The notes: generated from the sequence alone by a model not told the origin. Shown: positions 34,464 through 43,886, numbered from the stretch's first letter. The stretch is 64,000 bases of DNA from SXZD01 sp034680345 (GCA_034680345.1 JAXISZ010000006.1:29507-93506), one strand, 5' to 3'. Translations and numbers: made by a program.

Positions 34464-35495
34464 ATGTTAGATGATAGAGCTAAGTCCCTGTTAAAAATTT
34501 TGATTGAGCGGTACATCGTTGATGGCCAGCCAGTGGGTTCGCGTTCCTTGTCAAAGTGGTCGTCTTTGGAGTTAAGTCCTGCCACCATTCGCAATGTAAT
34601 GTCTGATCTTGAGGACATGGGGTTTATTGCTAGTCCGCACACGTCATCGGGTCGGGTGCCAACCCCAAAAGCTTATCGTTTGTTTGTCGACACCATGTTA
34701 ACTGTGCGTCCATTAGGCGAGTTAACCGAGGGCTCTTTGCAGCAGCAGTTACAGGGTGGTATTCAAACTGTTGATAAAGAACGTTTAATTAAATCTGCAG
34801 CTTGTTTGTTGTCAGATCTCTCGCATTTTGCTGGAGTTATTACAACACCTAAAAAGTCATCGGTTTTCAAGCATATTGAGTTTTTGAGTTTGTCAGAAAA
34901 AAGGGTCTTATTGATTGTTGTGACCCCGCAAGGCGATGTACAAAATCGTATTCTAATGCTTGATCGTCATTATTTGGCTGCTGAGTTGGTTGAGGCGGGT
35001 AATTTTATCAATCAGCACTATGCCGGGTTAACCTTTGACCAGGCGCGAGCGGGTTTGCTTAATGAATTATCGCGTTTACGTGACGATATCAGCGCTTTGA
35101 TGACTCAAGCTATGCAGGTGGGCAAAGAAATTTTAGATACCCCAGAACATCCCGTGTTAATTTCGGGAGAGCGTCGTTTACTAGAGGTTGAAGATTTATC
35201 AACCGATATGAGAAAACTGCGTAATTTATTTAGCTTATTTGAACAAAAAACCTCGTTGATGCGTTTATTAGACATGTCCATTTCAGCCAATGGTGTGCAA
35301 ATCTTCATTGGTGGCGATTCGCAATTGGTGCCGATGCAAGAAATGAGCGTGGTTGTGGCACCTTACACCGCCGATGGCACAGTGGTTGGTACTTTAGGTG
35401 TGATTGGGCCAACTCGAATGGCATACGAACGGGTGGTGCCGATTGTTGACATTACAGCGCGTTTATTATCTTCGGCGCTGTCTTCTGGTGCATAA
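34464..35495 (+). CDS. hrcA: Heat-inducible transcription repressor HrcA
   Basis: HrcA represses chaperone genes by binding CIRCE elements and is itself stabilised by GroEL. It has 343 residues. The N-terminal winged helix contains IVDGQPVGSRSLSKWSSLELSPATIRNVM and the LEDMGFIASPHTSSGRVPT wing. The core domain has GGDSQLVPMQEMSVVVAPY near the end. No CIRCE inverted repeat (TTAGCACTC-N9-GAGTGCTAA) is visible in this window; its targets, probably groESL, must lie elsewhere. grpE and dnaK here carry sigma-32 promoters instead. Confidence 0.96.
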   Translation: MLDDRAKSLLKILIERYIVDGQPVGSRSLSKWSSLELSPATIRNVMSDLEDMGFIASPHTSSGRVPTPKAYRLFVDTMLTVRPLGELTEGSLQQQLQGGIQTVDKERLIKSAACLLSDLSHFAGVITTPKKSSVFKHIEFLSLSEKRVLLIVVTPQGDVQNRILMLDRHYLAAELVEAGNFINQHYAGLTFDQARAGLLNELSRLRDDISALMTQAMQVGKEILDTPEHPVLISGERRLLEVEDLSTDMRKLRNLFSLFEQKTSLMRLLDMSISANGVQIFIGGDSQLVPMQEMSVVVAPYTADGTVVGTLGVIGPTRMAYERVVPIVDITARLLSSALSSGA

Positions 35496-35545
35496 TTACG
35501 GATGCTACATTCATAATAAATTTTTCAAATTAGAAAGCCTTTAAA

Positions 35546-36664
35546 ATGCGTACTGAACCTCCTTTTGCGCACGGCACCGCGCAGATGGTAGCCGTGCTGT
35601 TGGTTAATTTAGGAACGCCTGACGAACCCACGCCAGGGGCTTTGCGTAGATATCTGCGCCAGTTTTTATCAGATGCTCGGGTGGTGGAGATTCCTCGGCT
35701 CATTTGGTGGTTGATTTTAAATTTAATTATTTTAAGGGTGCGTCCGGCCAAGTCGGCTGCTAAATACAAAACCATTTGGACAGCCGAAGGTTCTCCTTTA
35801 TTGGCCATTGGTAAAAAACAGGCTCAAGGGCTGCAAGAGGCGTTGCAAAAATCTGGCCACAATATTCATGTGGCATTGGCCATGCGCTATGGTAACCCGT
35901 CTATTGACCACGTTATGCACAATTTACGGGCTAACGCGGTTGATCGTGTGCTGGTTTTGCCTTTGTTTCCACAATACGCAGCTGCTACAACGGCTTCTAT
36001 TTACGATGCTGTGGCCAATTGGTTGCGCCCAGTTCGCAATGTGCCAGAATTGCGTTTTGTAAAGCATTACCACGATCACCCAGCTTACATAAGTGCTTTG
36101 GTAAAAAATATTCAGGCGCATTGGGCTTTGCATGGTAGGCCTGATTTTTTGGCCGGAGATCGTTTGGTTATGAGTTTTCATGGGGTGCCGCAACAGGTGT
36201 TAGACCGTGGCGACCCTTATCATTGCGAGTGCCATAAAACAGCGCGTTTGGTGGCGCAGTCTTTGGACCTGGATAGAAACTATTATTTAGTTACCTTTCA
36301 ATCGCGTTTTGGTCGTGCACAGTGGTTACAGCCTTATACAGATAAAACAGTGGAGGCGTTGGCAAAAGCAAAAACCAAGCGCATAGACATGATATGTCCG
36401 GGTTTTTTAGCCGATTGTTTAGAAACCTTGGAAGAAATAAAGCAAGAGGTGCGCGAGACCTTTATTCACGCTGGTGGCCAGCAATTTTTATACATTCCCT
36501 GTTTAAATGATAGCGCAGATTTGGTGCAAGCTTTATTAGAAGTGGTGCAAATGCATACCGCAGGGTGGCCTGTGAGCGCTTTCTCAGCCCAGCAACAAAC
36601 AGAAAGACAACAAGCGTTAAGCGCTAGTCGTGTGCGTGCTATTGAAATGGGCGCTCAGCGTTGA
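35546..36664 (+). CDS. hemH: Ferrochelatase
   Basis: HemH inserts Fe(II) into protoporphyrin IX, the last step of haem synthesis. It has 372 residues. Key segments are VLLVNLGTPDEPTPGALRRYL at the start, PLFPQYAAATTASIYDAV, MSFHGVPQ with the catalytic His (about residue 212), TFQSRFGRAQWLQPYT, and the Glu-rich FLADCLETLEEI (about 291-302). It follows hrcA by 50 bp and precedes grpE by 199 bp. The hrcA-hemH-grpE order is conserved in Burkholderiales. Confidence 0.97.
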   Translation: MRTEPPFAHGTAQMVAVLLVNLGTPDEPTPGALRRYLRQFLSDARVVEIPRLIWWLILNLIILRVRPAKSAAKYKTIWTAEGSPLLAIGKKQAQGLQEALQKSGHNIHVALAMRYGNPSIDHVMHNLRANAVDRVLVLPLFPQYAAATTASIYDAVANWLRPVRNVPELRFVKHYHDHPAYISALVKNIQAHWALHGRPDFLAGDRLVMSFHGVPQQVLDRGDPYHCECHKTARLVAQSLDLDRNYYLVTFQSRFGRAQWLQPYTDKTVEALAKAKTKRIDMICPGFLADCLETLEEIKQEVRETFIHAGGQQFLYIPCLNDSADLVQALLEVVQMHTAGWPVSAFSAQQQTERQQALSASRVRAIEMGAQR

Positions 36665-36702
36665 TTAAAAATTAGACAATTTAAAAATTATAAATAAAAC
36701 CA

Positions 36703-36732
36703 CTTGAAATTTTGTATTTGATCCCGATCTAT
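36703..36732 (+). promoter_or_regulatory. Sigma-32 heat-shock promoter upstream of grpE
   Basis: CTTGAAA (36703-36709), a 13-bp spacer and CCCGATCTAT (36723-36732) match the sigma-32 consensus CTTGAAA-N11-15-CCCCATNT closely. It lies about 130 bp before grpE, leaving a long 5' leader. Confidence 0.8.
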
Positions 36733-36863
36733 ATGGTTATGAGTTTGTGTAAAAAATAATCTAAAATCCCTTATAACCAAATTGCTGTTTTAAAAAGACT
36801 TCTTTTCAGCATGGCTGAGGGTGTTTTTAAAAATAATTAACGCAGAATTAACGGAGAATTTGC

Positions 36864-37583
36864 ATGTCTGATAACACAAAAAATCAGGAACCATTCACCC
36901 ATTCAAACAACCAAACCGAAAGCGCTACAGAAAAAAAATCAGATGATCATCCGCACACTGCAGCCAGTGGTGTTGAGGCTGCTGATTTTGCGCCATGTTT
37001 TTCTAGCGACGCTGGTTCGCAGAACTTAGCGGGTGCTAAAGATGCTGTGTTTGGCGCCGACTTTGTTGAAAGCGCTTTGAATGCCAAAGAGCCGGTGGAT
37101 GCAGCCCAAGATGAACTTAAACAGTTGCATCAAGAAGTATTGGCTTTGCAAGACAAGTTAGCGCAAACCCATGACGCTTATGTGCGTGGATTGGCTGAGA
37201 CTGAAAATATTCGTCGTCGTGCAGTTGAAGACGTGGCTAAGGCGCATAAATTTGCGATTGAGTCATTTGCTGAAGCGTTGATTCCCGCTAAAGACAGTTT
37301 AGAAATGGCTTTAACGGTGCCAAATCAAACATTAGAGTCGCTGCGTGAAGGGGTGGAGGCCACGTTGCGACAATTGAGCGCTGGTTTTGAAAAAGGCAAG
37401 TTACAAGAAATCAACCCGGTTGGCGAAAAATTTGACCCACATCGTCATCAGGCGGTTTCTATGGTGCCCGGTTCTAGCAGTGATCCCGCGGTGCCTTCTA
37501 ATCATGTGGTTTCGGTGTTACAAAAAGGGTATTTGATTGCTGACCGTGTTTTGCGTCCAGCCTTGGTGGTGGTGGCGCAATAA
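36864..37583 (+). CDS. grpE: Nucleotide exchange factor GrpE
   Basis: GrpE releases ADP from DnaK. It has 239 residues, longer than E. coli GrpE (197), because of a polar, low-complexity N-terminus (about residues 1-75). A long coiled coil follows (about 80-140), then the GrpE head with AHKFAIESFAEALIPAKDSLEMAL and the C-terminal GYLIADRVLRPALVVV. A GGAGAA ribosome site precedes the ATG. A sigma-32 promoter drives grpE and a second one lies between grpE and dnaK. Confidence 0.95.
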   Translation: MSDNTKNQEPFTHSNNQTESATEKKSDDHPHTAASGVEAADFAPCFSSDAGSQNLAGAKDAVFGADFVESALNAKEPVDAAQDELKQLHQEVLALQDKLAQTHDAYVRGLAETENIRRRAVEDVAKAHKFAIESFAEALIPAKDSLEMALTVPNQTLESLREGVEATLRQLSAGFEKGKLQEINPVGEKFDPHRHQAVSMVPGSSSDPAVPSNHVVSVLQKGYLIADRVLRPALVVVAQ

Positions 37584-37592
37584 AACGTAAGG

Positions 37593-37620
37593 CTTGAAAT
37601 TTAAAACTGTGTCCCCAAAT
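37593..37620 (+). promoter_or_regulatory. Second sigma-32 promoter, upstream of dnaK
   Basis: CTTGAAA (37593-37599), a 13-bp spacer and CCCCAAAT (37613-37620) fit the heat-shock consensus very well. It begins 10 bp after the grpE stop and is about 110 bp before dnaK, so dnaK can be transcribed independently of grpE. Confidence 0.82.
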
Positions 37621-37731
37621 GGTGGGTAAGCGCAGATTGATTAAGAAGTGACTCAAAAAATAATAGGGCTCAAGCTCCGTTGGTATTTGTAAAAAAATTG
37701 ATTAAAAAATATAGTTATTTGGAGGTTTAAA

Positions 37732-39681
37732 ATGGGAAAAATTATTGGAATTGACTTAGGTACCACCAATTCATGTGTGGCAATTTTAGAAGGTGGTCAG
37801 CCTAAGGTGATTGAAAATTCTGAAGGTGCACGCACCACCCCTTCAATTATTGCCTACATGGAAGAGGGCGAAATTTTGGTGGGTGCGCCTGCTAAGCGTC
37901 AGGCTGTTACCAATCCACGTAATACTTTGTATGCTGTTAAGCGTTTAATTGGCCGTCGTTTTGAAGACAAAGAAGTGCAAAAAGACATTGATATGATGCC
38001 TTATGAAATTGCCAAGGCTGACAATGGCGACGCTTGGGTTGGTGTGCGTGATCGTAAATTAGCACCACCGCAAGTGTCTGCTGAAGTATTGCGTAAAATG
38101 AAAAAAACCGCCGAGGACTACCTTGGTGAAGAAGTCACTGAAGCGGTGATTACCGTACCAGCTTACTTTAATGACGCACAACGTCAGGCCACCAAAGACG
38201 CGGGCCGTATAGCCGGTTTGGAAGTTAAACGAATTATCAACGAACCCACAGCTGCTGCGTTGGCTTTTGGTTTAGACAAAGCCAGTAAGGGCGACCGCAA
38301 AATTGCAGTGTATGACTTGGGTGGTGGTACTTTTGACGTGTCCATTATTGAAATTGCCGATGTGGACGGCGAAAAACAATTCGAAGTGCTTTCTACCAAT
38401 GGCGACACCTTCTTAGGTGGTGAAGATTTTGACCAGCGAATTATTGATCACATCATTGAAGAATTCAAAAAGGCCAATGGCGTAGATTTATCCAAAGACC
38501 CAATTGCTTTGCAGCGCATTAAAGCCGCTGCTGAGCGTGCCAAAATTGAATTGTCTTCAAGCCAACAAACCGAAATTAACGAGCCTTATATTGCCATGGT
38601 TAGTGGTGCGCCCATGCACTTAACTATGAAATTAAGCCGTTCCAAGCTTGAGCAATTGGTTGAAGATTTAATTAACCGTACCATTGAGCCATGCCGTATA
38701 GCGTTAAAGGATGCGGGTGTTGCTGCTGGCGACATTCATGATATTATTTTGGTGGGCGGTATGACTCGCATGCCTAAAGTGCAAGAGGCGGTGAAAGCGT
38801 TTTTTGGTAAAGAAGCCCGTAAAGACGTTAACCCGGACGAAGCGGTGGCGGTAGGTGCTGCCATTCAGGGCGCGGTGTTGGCAGGTGATCGTAAAGACCT
38901 ATTACTTTTGGACGTTACGCCTTTATCTTTGGGTATTGAAACCTTGGGCGGTGTGATGACTAAAATGATTGCAAAAAACACCACCATTCCAACCAAGTTT
39001 TCTCAGGTGTTTTCAACGGCTGATGACAATCAACCTGCGGTTACTATTAAAGTGTTCCAGGGTGAGCGCACCATGGCCAATGACAACAAGAGCTTGGGCG
39101 AATTCAATTTAGAGGGCATTCCACCCGCACAGCGTGGTGTGCCACAAATTGAAGTCACCTTTGACATTGACGCCAATGGTATATTGCATGTGTCAGCACG
39201 TGATAAAGGCACAGGCAAAGAAAATAAAATCACCATTAAGGCCAATTCTGGTTTGTCTGAAGTTGAGATTGATCGCATGGTTCAAGACGCGCAAGCCAAT
39301 GCAGCAGAAGACAATCGTCGCAAAGAAATGGTGGACGCGCGCAATCAAGCTGAAGCCTTGGTACATAGTACTCGTAAATCCTTAACTGAGTATGGTGATA
39401 AGCTGGAAGCTGCAGAAAAAGAAGCCATTGAGAAAGCCATTACGGAATTAGAAGAAGTGGTTAAAGGCGACGACAAAGCGGCTATTGATGCCAAGACTGA
39501 GGCTTTAACTCAAGTTTCACAAAAGCTTGGTGAAAAAATGTACGCTGATATGGCGGCAGCGCAAGCAGCAGCGGGTGCCGCTGGTGGAGCGGGTGCTACG
39601 GCAGGTTCTGGTTCTGCTGGGGCGCAGTCAGCCGGCGACGACGTGTTAGACGCTGACTTTAAAGAAGTGAAAGACAAGTAA
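37732..39681 (+). CDS. dnaK: Molecular chaperone DnaK (Hsp70)
   Basis: DnaK binds exposed hydrophobic peptides in an ATP cycle with DnaJ and GrpE. It has 649 residues. The start MGKIIGIDLGTTNSCVAI, VYDLGGGTFDVSIIEI, and ILVGGMTRMPKVQEAV mark the ATPase domain (to about 385). The linker DLLLLDVTPLSLGIET leads to the peptide-binding domain and helical lid. The tail is Ala/Gly-rich and ends in DADFKEVKDK. A strong Shine-Dalgarno (GGAGG) precedes the start. A hairpin with a T-run separates it from dnaJ. Confidence 0.98.
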   Translation: MGKIIGIDLGTTNSCVAILEGGQPKVIENSEGARTTPSIIAYMEEGEILVGAPAKRQAVTNPRNTLYAVKRLIGRRFEDKEVQKDIDMMPYEIAKADNGDAWVGVRDRKLAPPQVSAEVLRKMKKTAEDYLGEEVTEAVITVPAYFNDAQRQATKDAGRIAGLEVKRIINEPTAAALAFGLDKASKGDRKIAVYDLGGGTFDVSIIEIADVDGEKQFEVLSTNGDTFLGGEDFDQRIIDHIIEEFKKANGVDLSKDPIALQRIKAAAERAKIELSSSQQTEINEPYIAMVSGAPMHLTMKLSRSKLEQLVEDLINRTIEPCRIALKDAGVAAGDIHDIILVGGMTRMPKVQEAVKAFFGKEARKDVNPDEAVAVGAAIQGAVLAGDRKDLLLLDVTPLSLGIETLGGVMTKMIAKNTTIPTKFSQVFSTADDNQPAVTIKVFQGERTMANDNKSLGEFNLEGIPPAQRGVPQIEVTFDIDANGILHVSARDKGTGKENKITIKANSGLSEVEIDRMVQDAQANAAEDNRRKEMVDARNQAEALVHSTRKSLTEYGDKLEAAEKEAIEKAITELEEVVKGDDKAAIDAKTEALTQVSQKLGEKMYADMAAAQAAAGAAGGAGATAGSGSAGAQSAGDDVLDADFKEVKDK

Positions 39682-39712
39682 ATTGAGGTTCCCGACTTAA
39701 ATCGGGTTAATG

Positions 39713-39744
39713 GGGCGCAAGGCTGTAGAGCCCTGCGCCCTTTT
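39713..39744 (+). terminator. Hairpin terminator between dnaK and dnaJ
   Basis: GGGCGCA-A-GGCT-GTAG-AGCC-C-TGCGCCC followed by TTTT forms a strong stem-loop. A smaller hairpin (CCCGA...TCGGG, 39691-39706) precedes it. Together they should partly stop transcription before dnaJ, keeping DnaJ below DnaK. Confidence 0.72.
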
Positions 39745-39766
39745 GCGCAGAAAGCGCGAGGATTTC

Positions 39767-40897
39767 ATGGCAAAACGTGATTTTTACGAAGTGCTGGGCG
39801 TGGCCAAAAACGCCAATGATGAAGAAATAAAAAAATCTTATCGCAAACTGGCGATGAAATACCATCCCGATCGCAATCCAGATAACAAGGACGCGGAGGA
39901 AAAGTTCAAAGAAGCCAAAGCGGCGTATGAAGTTTTGTCAACGCCAGACAAGCGCGCGGCTTACGATCGCCATGGCCATGCCGGTGTTGATCCAAATATG
40001 GCTGGTGGTGCTGGCGGGGGTGGTTTTTCTGATTTTTCTGACGCATTTGGCGATATTTTTGGTGAAGTATTTGGTGGGGCAGGCGGTCGGCGCGGCGCTG
40101 GCGGTAATCCGGTGTACCGTGGTGCAGACTTGCGTTACAACATGGAAGTGACTTTAGAACAAGCCGCAGCGGGCATGGACACACAAATTCGTGTGCCTTC
40201 ATGGGATGACTGCGGTACATGCAATGGCACCGGTGCCAAGCCAGGTACAAAACCACAAACATGCGGCACTTGTGGTGGGGCTGGGGTGGTGCGTATGCAG
40301 CAGGGTTTTTTTAGTGTACAACAAACGTGTCCAAGGTGTCATGGTACAGGCAAAATCATTCCTGATCCCTGCAACACCTGTGACGGTGTGGGTCGCGTTA
40401 AAACCAACAAAACCTTGGAAGTTAAAATCCATGCTGGTATTGACGACGGTATGCGCATTCGTTTGTCTGGAAAAGGCGAGCCTGGTGTTAATGGAGGCCC
40501 TTCGGGCGATTTGTATGTTGAAGTTCGTATTAAGCCGCATAGTGTATTTAACCGTGAAGGCGACGATTTACACTGTGAAATGCCCGTTTCATTTGTTGAG
40601 GCGGCGTTGGGTGGTGAAATTGAAATTCCAACCTTGAGTGGTAAAGCGGTTTTTACAATACCAGAAGGCACGCAAACGGGTAAAACCTTTCGCTTGCGTG
40701 GTAAGGGCATAAAGGGGGTGCGTTCAGCATATCCGGGCGATTTATTTTGTCATGTGCTGGTGGAAACGCCGGTGCGTTTGACGGATCGGCAAAAAGAATT
40801 GCTGCGAGAACTGGACAGCACAATGCGGGCTGATAGCCAAAAGCATTCGCCACAAGCTAAAAGTTGGATGGATAAGGTGAAGGCGTTTTTTGACTAA
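39767..40897 (+). CDS. dnaJ: Chaperone protein DnaJ (Hsp40)
   Basis: DnaJ stimulates DnaK ATP hydrolysis and delivers substrates. ATG 39767 gives MAKRDFYEVLGVAKNA, the family start; the frame extends upstream only through the terminator. The J domain has YHPDRNPDN with the HPD motif. A Gly/Phe-rich stretch follows (about 73-115). Four zinc motifs are CGTCNGTG, CGTCGGAG (CGTCGGAGV form), CPRCHGTG and CNTCDGVG. The C-terminal substrate domains are complete. The product is 376 residues. Confidence 0.97.
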   Translation: MAKRDFYEVLGVAKNANDEEIKKSYRKLAMKYHPDRNPDNKDAEEKFKEAKAAYEVLSTPDKRAAYDRHGHAGVDPNMAGGAGGGGFSDFSDAFGDIFGEVFGGAGGRRGAGGNPVYRGADLRYNMEVTLEQAAAGMDTQIRVPSWDDCGTCNGTGAKPGTKPQTCGTCGGAGVVRMQQGFFSVQQTCPRCHGTGKIIPDPCNTCDGVGRVKTNKTLEVKIHAGIDDGMRIRLSGKGEPGVNGGPSGDLYVEVRIKPHSVFNREGDDLHCEMPVSFVEAALGGEIEIPTLSGKAVFTIPEGTQTGKTFRLRGKGIKGVRSAYPGDLFCHVLVETPVRLTDRQKELLRELDSTMRADSQKHSPQAKSWMDKVKAFFD

Positions 40898-41016
40898 TGA
40901 CACTGAAAAAGCCAGCAGCAAGTTTTTTGAAAGAGCGGTATTGTTGTTTTTATGCGTTGTAAAACCCATTCTGAATTATTTTCACAGTGGTAAGCAATCA
41001 ATTTCAAGAGAAAAAA

Positions 41017-41421
41017 ATGAAAAAAAAATCTGTATTAGAACAATCTGATGTACAAAAAATTTTAGATGCAGCGGTTTTGCATGCACAGCAAAACCATTGG
41101 TCTGTTTCAATTGCTGTATGTGACGATGGTGGCCATTTATTAGGCTTTACGCGGATGGATGGTGTAGCCCCTGTCAGTGCTACAATTTCTACAGAAAAAG
41201 CTCGCACATGTGCGTTGGGACGGCGTGAAAGTAAAATCTATGAAGACATGATCAACAATGGGCGCGTGTCCTTTTTGTCAGTGTTGCCTTTGCAGGGTAT
41301 GCTTGAAGGCGGTGTGCCTATTATTATTGACGGTCAGTACGTTGGTGCTGTGGGTGTTTCTGGGGTTAAATCTTCAGAAGACGCAGAAATAGCTAGGGCC
41401 GGCACGCTGGCGGTATTGTAA
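41017..41421 (+). CDS. GlcG/HbpS-family (DUF336) protein
   Basis: A 134-residue small alpha-beta protein of the GlcG/HbpS family. Members bind haem or act beside glycolate and diol metabolism; the role here is unknown. Typical segments are WSVSIAVCDDGGHLLGFTRMDG, the STEKARTCALGRRES helix, LEGGVPIIIDGQYVGAVGVSG and the closing DAEIARAG. No signal peptide is seen. ATG 41017 is preferred to GTG 40987 because of a purine-rich AAGAG upstream. It stands alone after dnaJ. Confidence 0.85.
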   Translation: MKKKSVLEQSDVQKILDAAVLHAQQNHWSVSIAVCDDGGHLLGFTRMDGVAPVSATISTEKARTCALGRRESKIYEDMINNGRVSFLSVLPLQGMLEGGVPIIIDGQYVGAVGVSGVKSSEDAEIARAGTLAVL

Positions 41422-41502
41422 GTTTTAAAATGTCAGAACTGAACTGAAAGCGTGCAAGGGGAAAAAGTTCGCCAGCGTGGATGATTTGATGGCCAATTTA
41501 GG

Positions 41503-41564
41503 TGCGGACAATTGAGCGTTTGTCCGCATTCAACTGCAACTGTACTTGGCTCGTATAGCGAGCC
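41503..41564. repeat. Two hairpins in a convergent intergenic region
   Basis: TGCGGACA (41503-41510) pairs exactly with TGTCCGCA (41521-41528). GGCTCG (41548-41553) pairs with CGAGCC (41559-41564). They lie between the convergent GlcG-like gene and the 756-residue protein. Neither has a T-run. They may act as transcript ends or are unrelated palindromes. Confidence 0.45.
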
Positions 41565-41615
41565 TCTTGGTTAACCCTAGTTAACCTTACTCGGCATTGT
41601 TAACATCAAGTTAAA

Positions 41616-43886
41616 TCAATGCATCATTAAATTACGTGCTGTATACATTTCAATGTGCGTTTCATACAAAATGCCTCTGGCGTGTTTAATGTCCTTTTTG
41701 CAATCTTTTAGTAAGTGCTTTACAAATGTTTGAGCATTGCCAATGTTATTGTTTAAATTCAGCTCGGCTGCCAGTAAATTCCAAGGCAAGTTTTCAAAGT
41801 TTTGGTTGTTCAACTGTAAAATCAAAGCCCGAGTATTTTCCAGTTGGCTTTGGTCTTTGTTGTGGGATAAATCTCTGTCAGTGCAGCGCTGAATAACTGT
41901 TTTTAATTGACTGAATTTTTCATTTTCGTGTTCAATTTCAGCAAATGGGGGTTCAATTTCAGTAAATGCGGCTTTGTTCTCTTCAAGTTGTTGTAACAAA
42001 TCTTTGTTCAAGGTTTCTTGTAGCGTTAATTTAGATTCAAGATGTGCAGTTTTTTTATTGAGAAGGTTTTGAAATTCATTTTTCAGCAATCTTACACCTG
42101 CTTCGGTTTCTAAAAATTGCTGGACATTGTCGCGTGTTAGCCAGCGTTTACGTAATTTATTTAACCAACTGCGCTGTGTATTTCCGGGTTCAAACGTACC
42201 AGAAAATTCAGCTGATTTTTTTAAAATACATTTTAAGAAATCTTTTTTGCCGTCTAGGTATTCAAGGGTTTTTGCTGCGCTCGTTAAGGTTTTTTCCGTA
42301 TCAATTAGACTGGCGGCAGCTAAACAATGTCGGTCAATATCAGGGTGGTTGGTGTGGCGGTGGTTTGCATATCGCGATTGTTTATCGTGCCCTCTTAAAA
42401 AAGCAATTGAACCAATGCCCATAATTAAAGCACCTGCTAAACCAATACCCAACAAAGCCCAACCTGTTGGGGTGCTTAAGGCAAAACCAATACCACCCAG
42501 TGTAACACCAAGCACAACTGCTTTGGTCACGGCACTGGCAGTGTAAAGGCCGCTACCAATTAAAAAGGTTTGGTTCCATTTTTTAAAGCGCTTAAAAAAA
42601 TGAGTCCGTTTTAAATGCTGGCGCTCAATAAATTTTTGGTAAACTTTTTGTGATTCTGTAACGTCTTCTTGCTGTATTGTTTTTTGCGTTAACCATTGTT
42701 TTAACCAAATGTTTGCACCGCCACCATCAATTTTCTGATGCCGCAACTGAAAGCGGGTTTTTTGCGTAATAAACCAACCCAAGGCGGTGGCAAAAGCACC
42801 GGTTAGCGGTGCTAATACAATGTTACCAACCAAAGATAACCCGCCCAACACACTCAGAGAAGTTGCGCTGTTAGTTAACACCGTGGCGCCATTAAAAAAA
42901 CCAGCTGCTGTTAAAGCCCCTTTAATGCCTGTACCAATGGTGATGCCAATATCTAATATGCCTTTTAATGCAATGGCTACCCCAGAGCTTAAAGAAGATA
43001 AGCCCACTTTTTTAGCCAAGTGGTTGTCTTTAATGCTATTTTCTACAAGGTTTACGGTGTTTTGTGTGGCGTTGCGTTGTGCATGGCTTAAATGTTTTGC
43101 GTTGAGTTGTTCCAAATGCAGTTGTTTTTTATGTTGTAAATGTTGTTCTAGTTGATTGGCTTGTTGGATTTCATGTATGCCCGCTTTAATGGCTAGGGCA
43201 GCCAACGGAACCATAACCCCTGCGGTTGCTAGGTTAACGGCAACATCAGCAACCCCAACCGGAATGGCCTCAGAACCCAAGGCATGTAGCGGTGTGTCGG
43301 TGGGTTCGTTTATTGAATCATGACGACTCTTGTTATTGGCTTTAATGGCCTGTTGCGCTACGGCATAGGCTCCGTGCACTGCTTCGTCTAAATCAATGGG
43401 CAGGACGTGATCGTGGTTGTGAATAGGGTTCTGTGGATTGTTCTGAGAGTCTTGTTCGTTATTATCAGTTCTGTCCTTAACCATGTTCGGTTCGTTTGCG
43501 CAGCAGGAACGGTTAACGTTTTGGGGCAAACTTAACAGTTCAATTGCAATTGTAGGTTGTTCGCTGTTTTGAATGGCTGCATGGTATTGTTGGCGTTTTA
43601 GAAACTGCTGCTGGGTTTTGTGTATCAATTGTTCAAAACCCGCCGATAATTCAAGTGTTGCAGGGCTGCGGCTTGTGCTTGCTTGGTTGTAATTAATTTG
43701 CCCATACACTGCTGCAATATGAACTTTGTCAAGTTGTTGGCCAATGTTTTGCGCAATGTGTTGTAGGTCGTGTTTAAACGCATTTGTCGGTAATGGTGGT
43801 GCGGAGGCTTTGCTATTAAACATAGCCAATTCGGTTGGTATTCTTGATATATCTTGGGTTTGAGCTACTGTTCTTTTCTTTGGCAT
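41616..43886 (-). CDS. Large membrane-inserting protein of unknown function, candidate effector or translocator
   Basis: I do not recognise this 756-residue protein. It has no signal peptide. Residues 1-205 are polar, Gln/Asn/His-rich, with a loop of negatives near 140-170. Three hydrophobic Gly/Ala-rich zones follow: about 208-236, 294-375 and 441-497, with room for six or seven helices, some in hairpins. A basic stretch (about 425-440) separates the last two. Residues about 600-680 are coiled coil. The layout, a soluble N-terminus followed by membrane hairpins and coiled coil, resembles secreted translocators or membrane effectors. This is inference. A Fur-like site lies 114 bp upstream. 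Confidence 0.6.
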   Translation of the reverse strand: MPKKRTVAQTQDISRIPTELAMFNSKASAPPLPTNAFKHDLQHIAQNIGQQLDKVHIAAVYGQINYNQASTSRSPATLELSAGFEQLIHKTQQQFLKRQQYHAAIQNSEQPTIAIELLSLPQNVNRSCCANEPNMVKDRTDNNEQDSQNNPQNPIHNHDHVLPIDLDEAVHGAYAVAQQAIKANNKSRHDSINEPTDTPLHALGSEAIPVGVADVAVNLATAGVMVPLAALAIKAGIHEIQQANQLEQHLQHKKQLHLEQLNAKHLSHAQRNATQNTVNLVENSIKDNHLAKKVGLSSLSSGVAIALKGILDIGITIGTGIKGALTAAGFFNGATVLTNSATSLSVLGGLSLVGNIVLAPLTGAFATALGWFITQKTRFQLRHQKIDGGGANIWLKQWLTQKTIQQEDVTESQKVYQKFIERQHLKRTHFFKRFKKWNQTFLIGSGLYTASAVTKAVVLGVTLGGIGFALSTPTGWALLGIGLAGALIMGIGSIAFLRGHDKQSRYANHRHTNHPDIDRHCLAAASLIDTEKTLTSAAKTLEYLDGKKDFLKCILKKSAEFSGTFEPGNTQRSWLNKLRKRWLTRDNVQQFLETEAGVRLLKNEFQNLLNKKTAHLESKLTLQETLNKDLLQQLEENKAAFTEIEPPFAEIEHENEKFSQLKTVIQRCTDRDLSHNKDQSQLENTRALILQLNNQNFENLPWNLLAAELNLNNNIGNAQTFVKHLLKDCKKDIKHARGILYETHIEMYTARNLMMH

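Noticed and set aside
34390..34470. Possible CIRCE operator near hrcA
   Set aside because: I looked for TTAGCACTC-N9-GAGTGCTAA and found no inverted repeat of this type here or before grpE.
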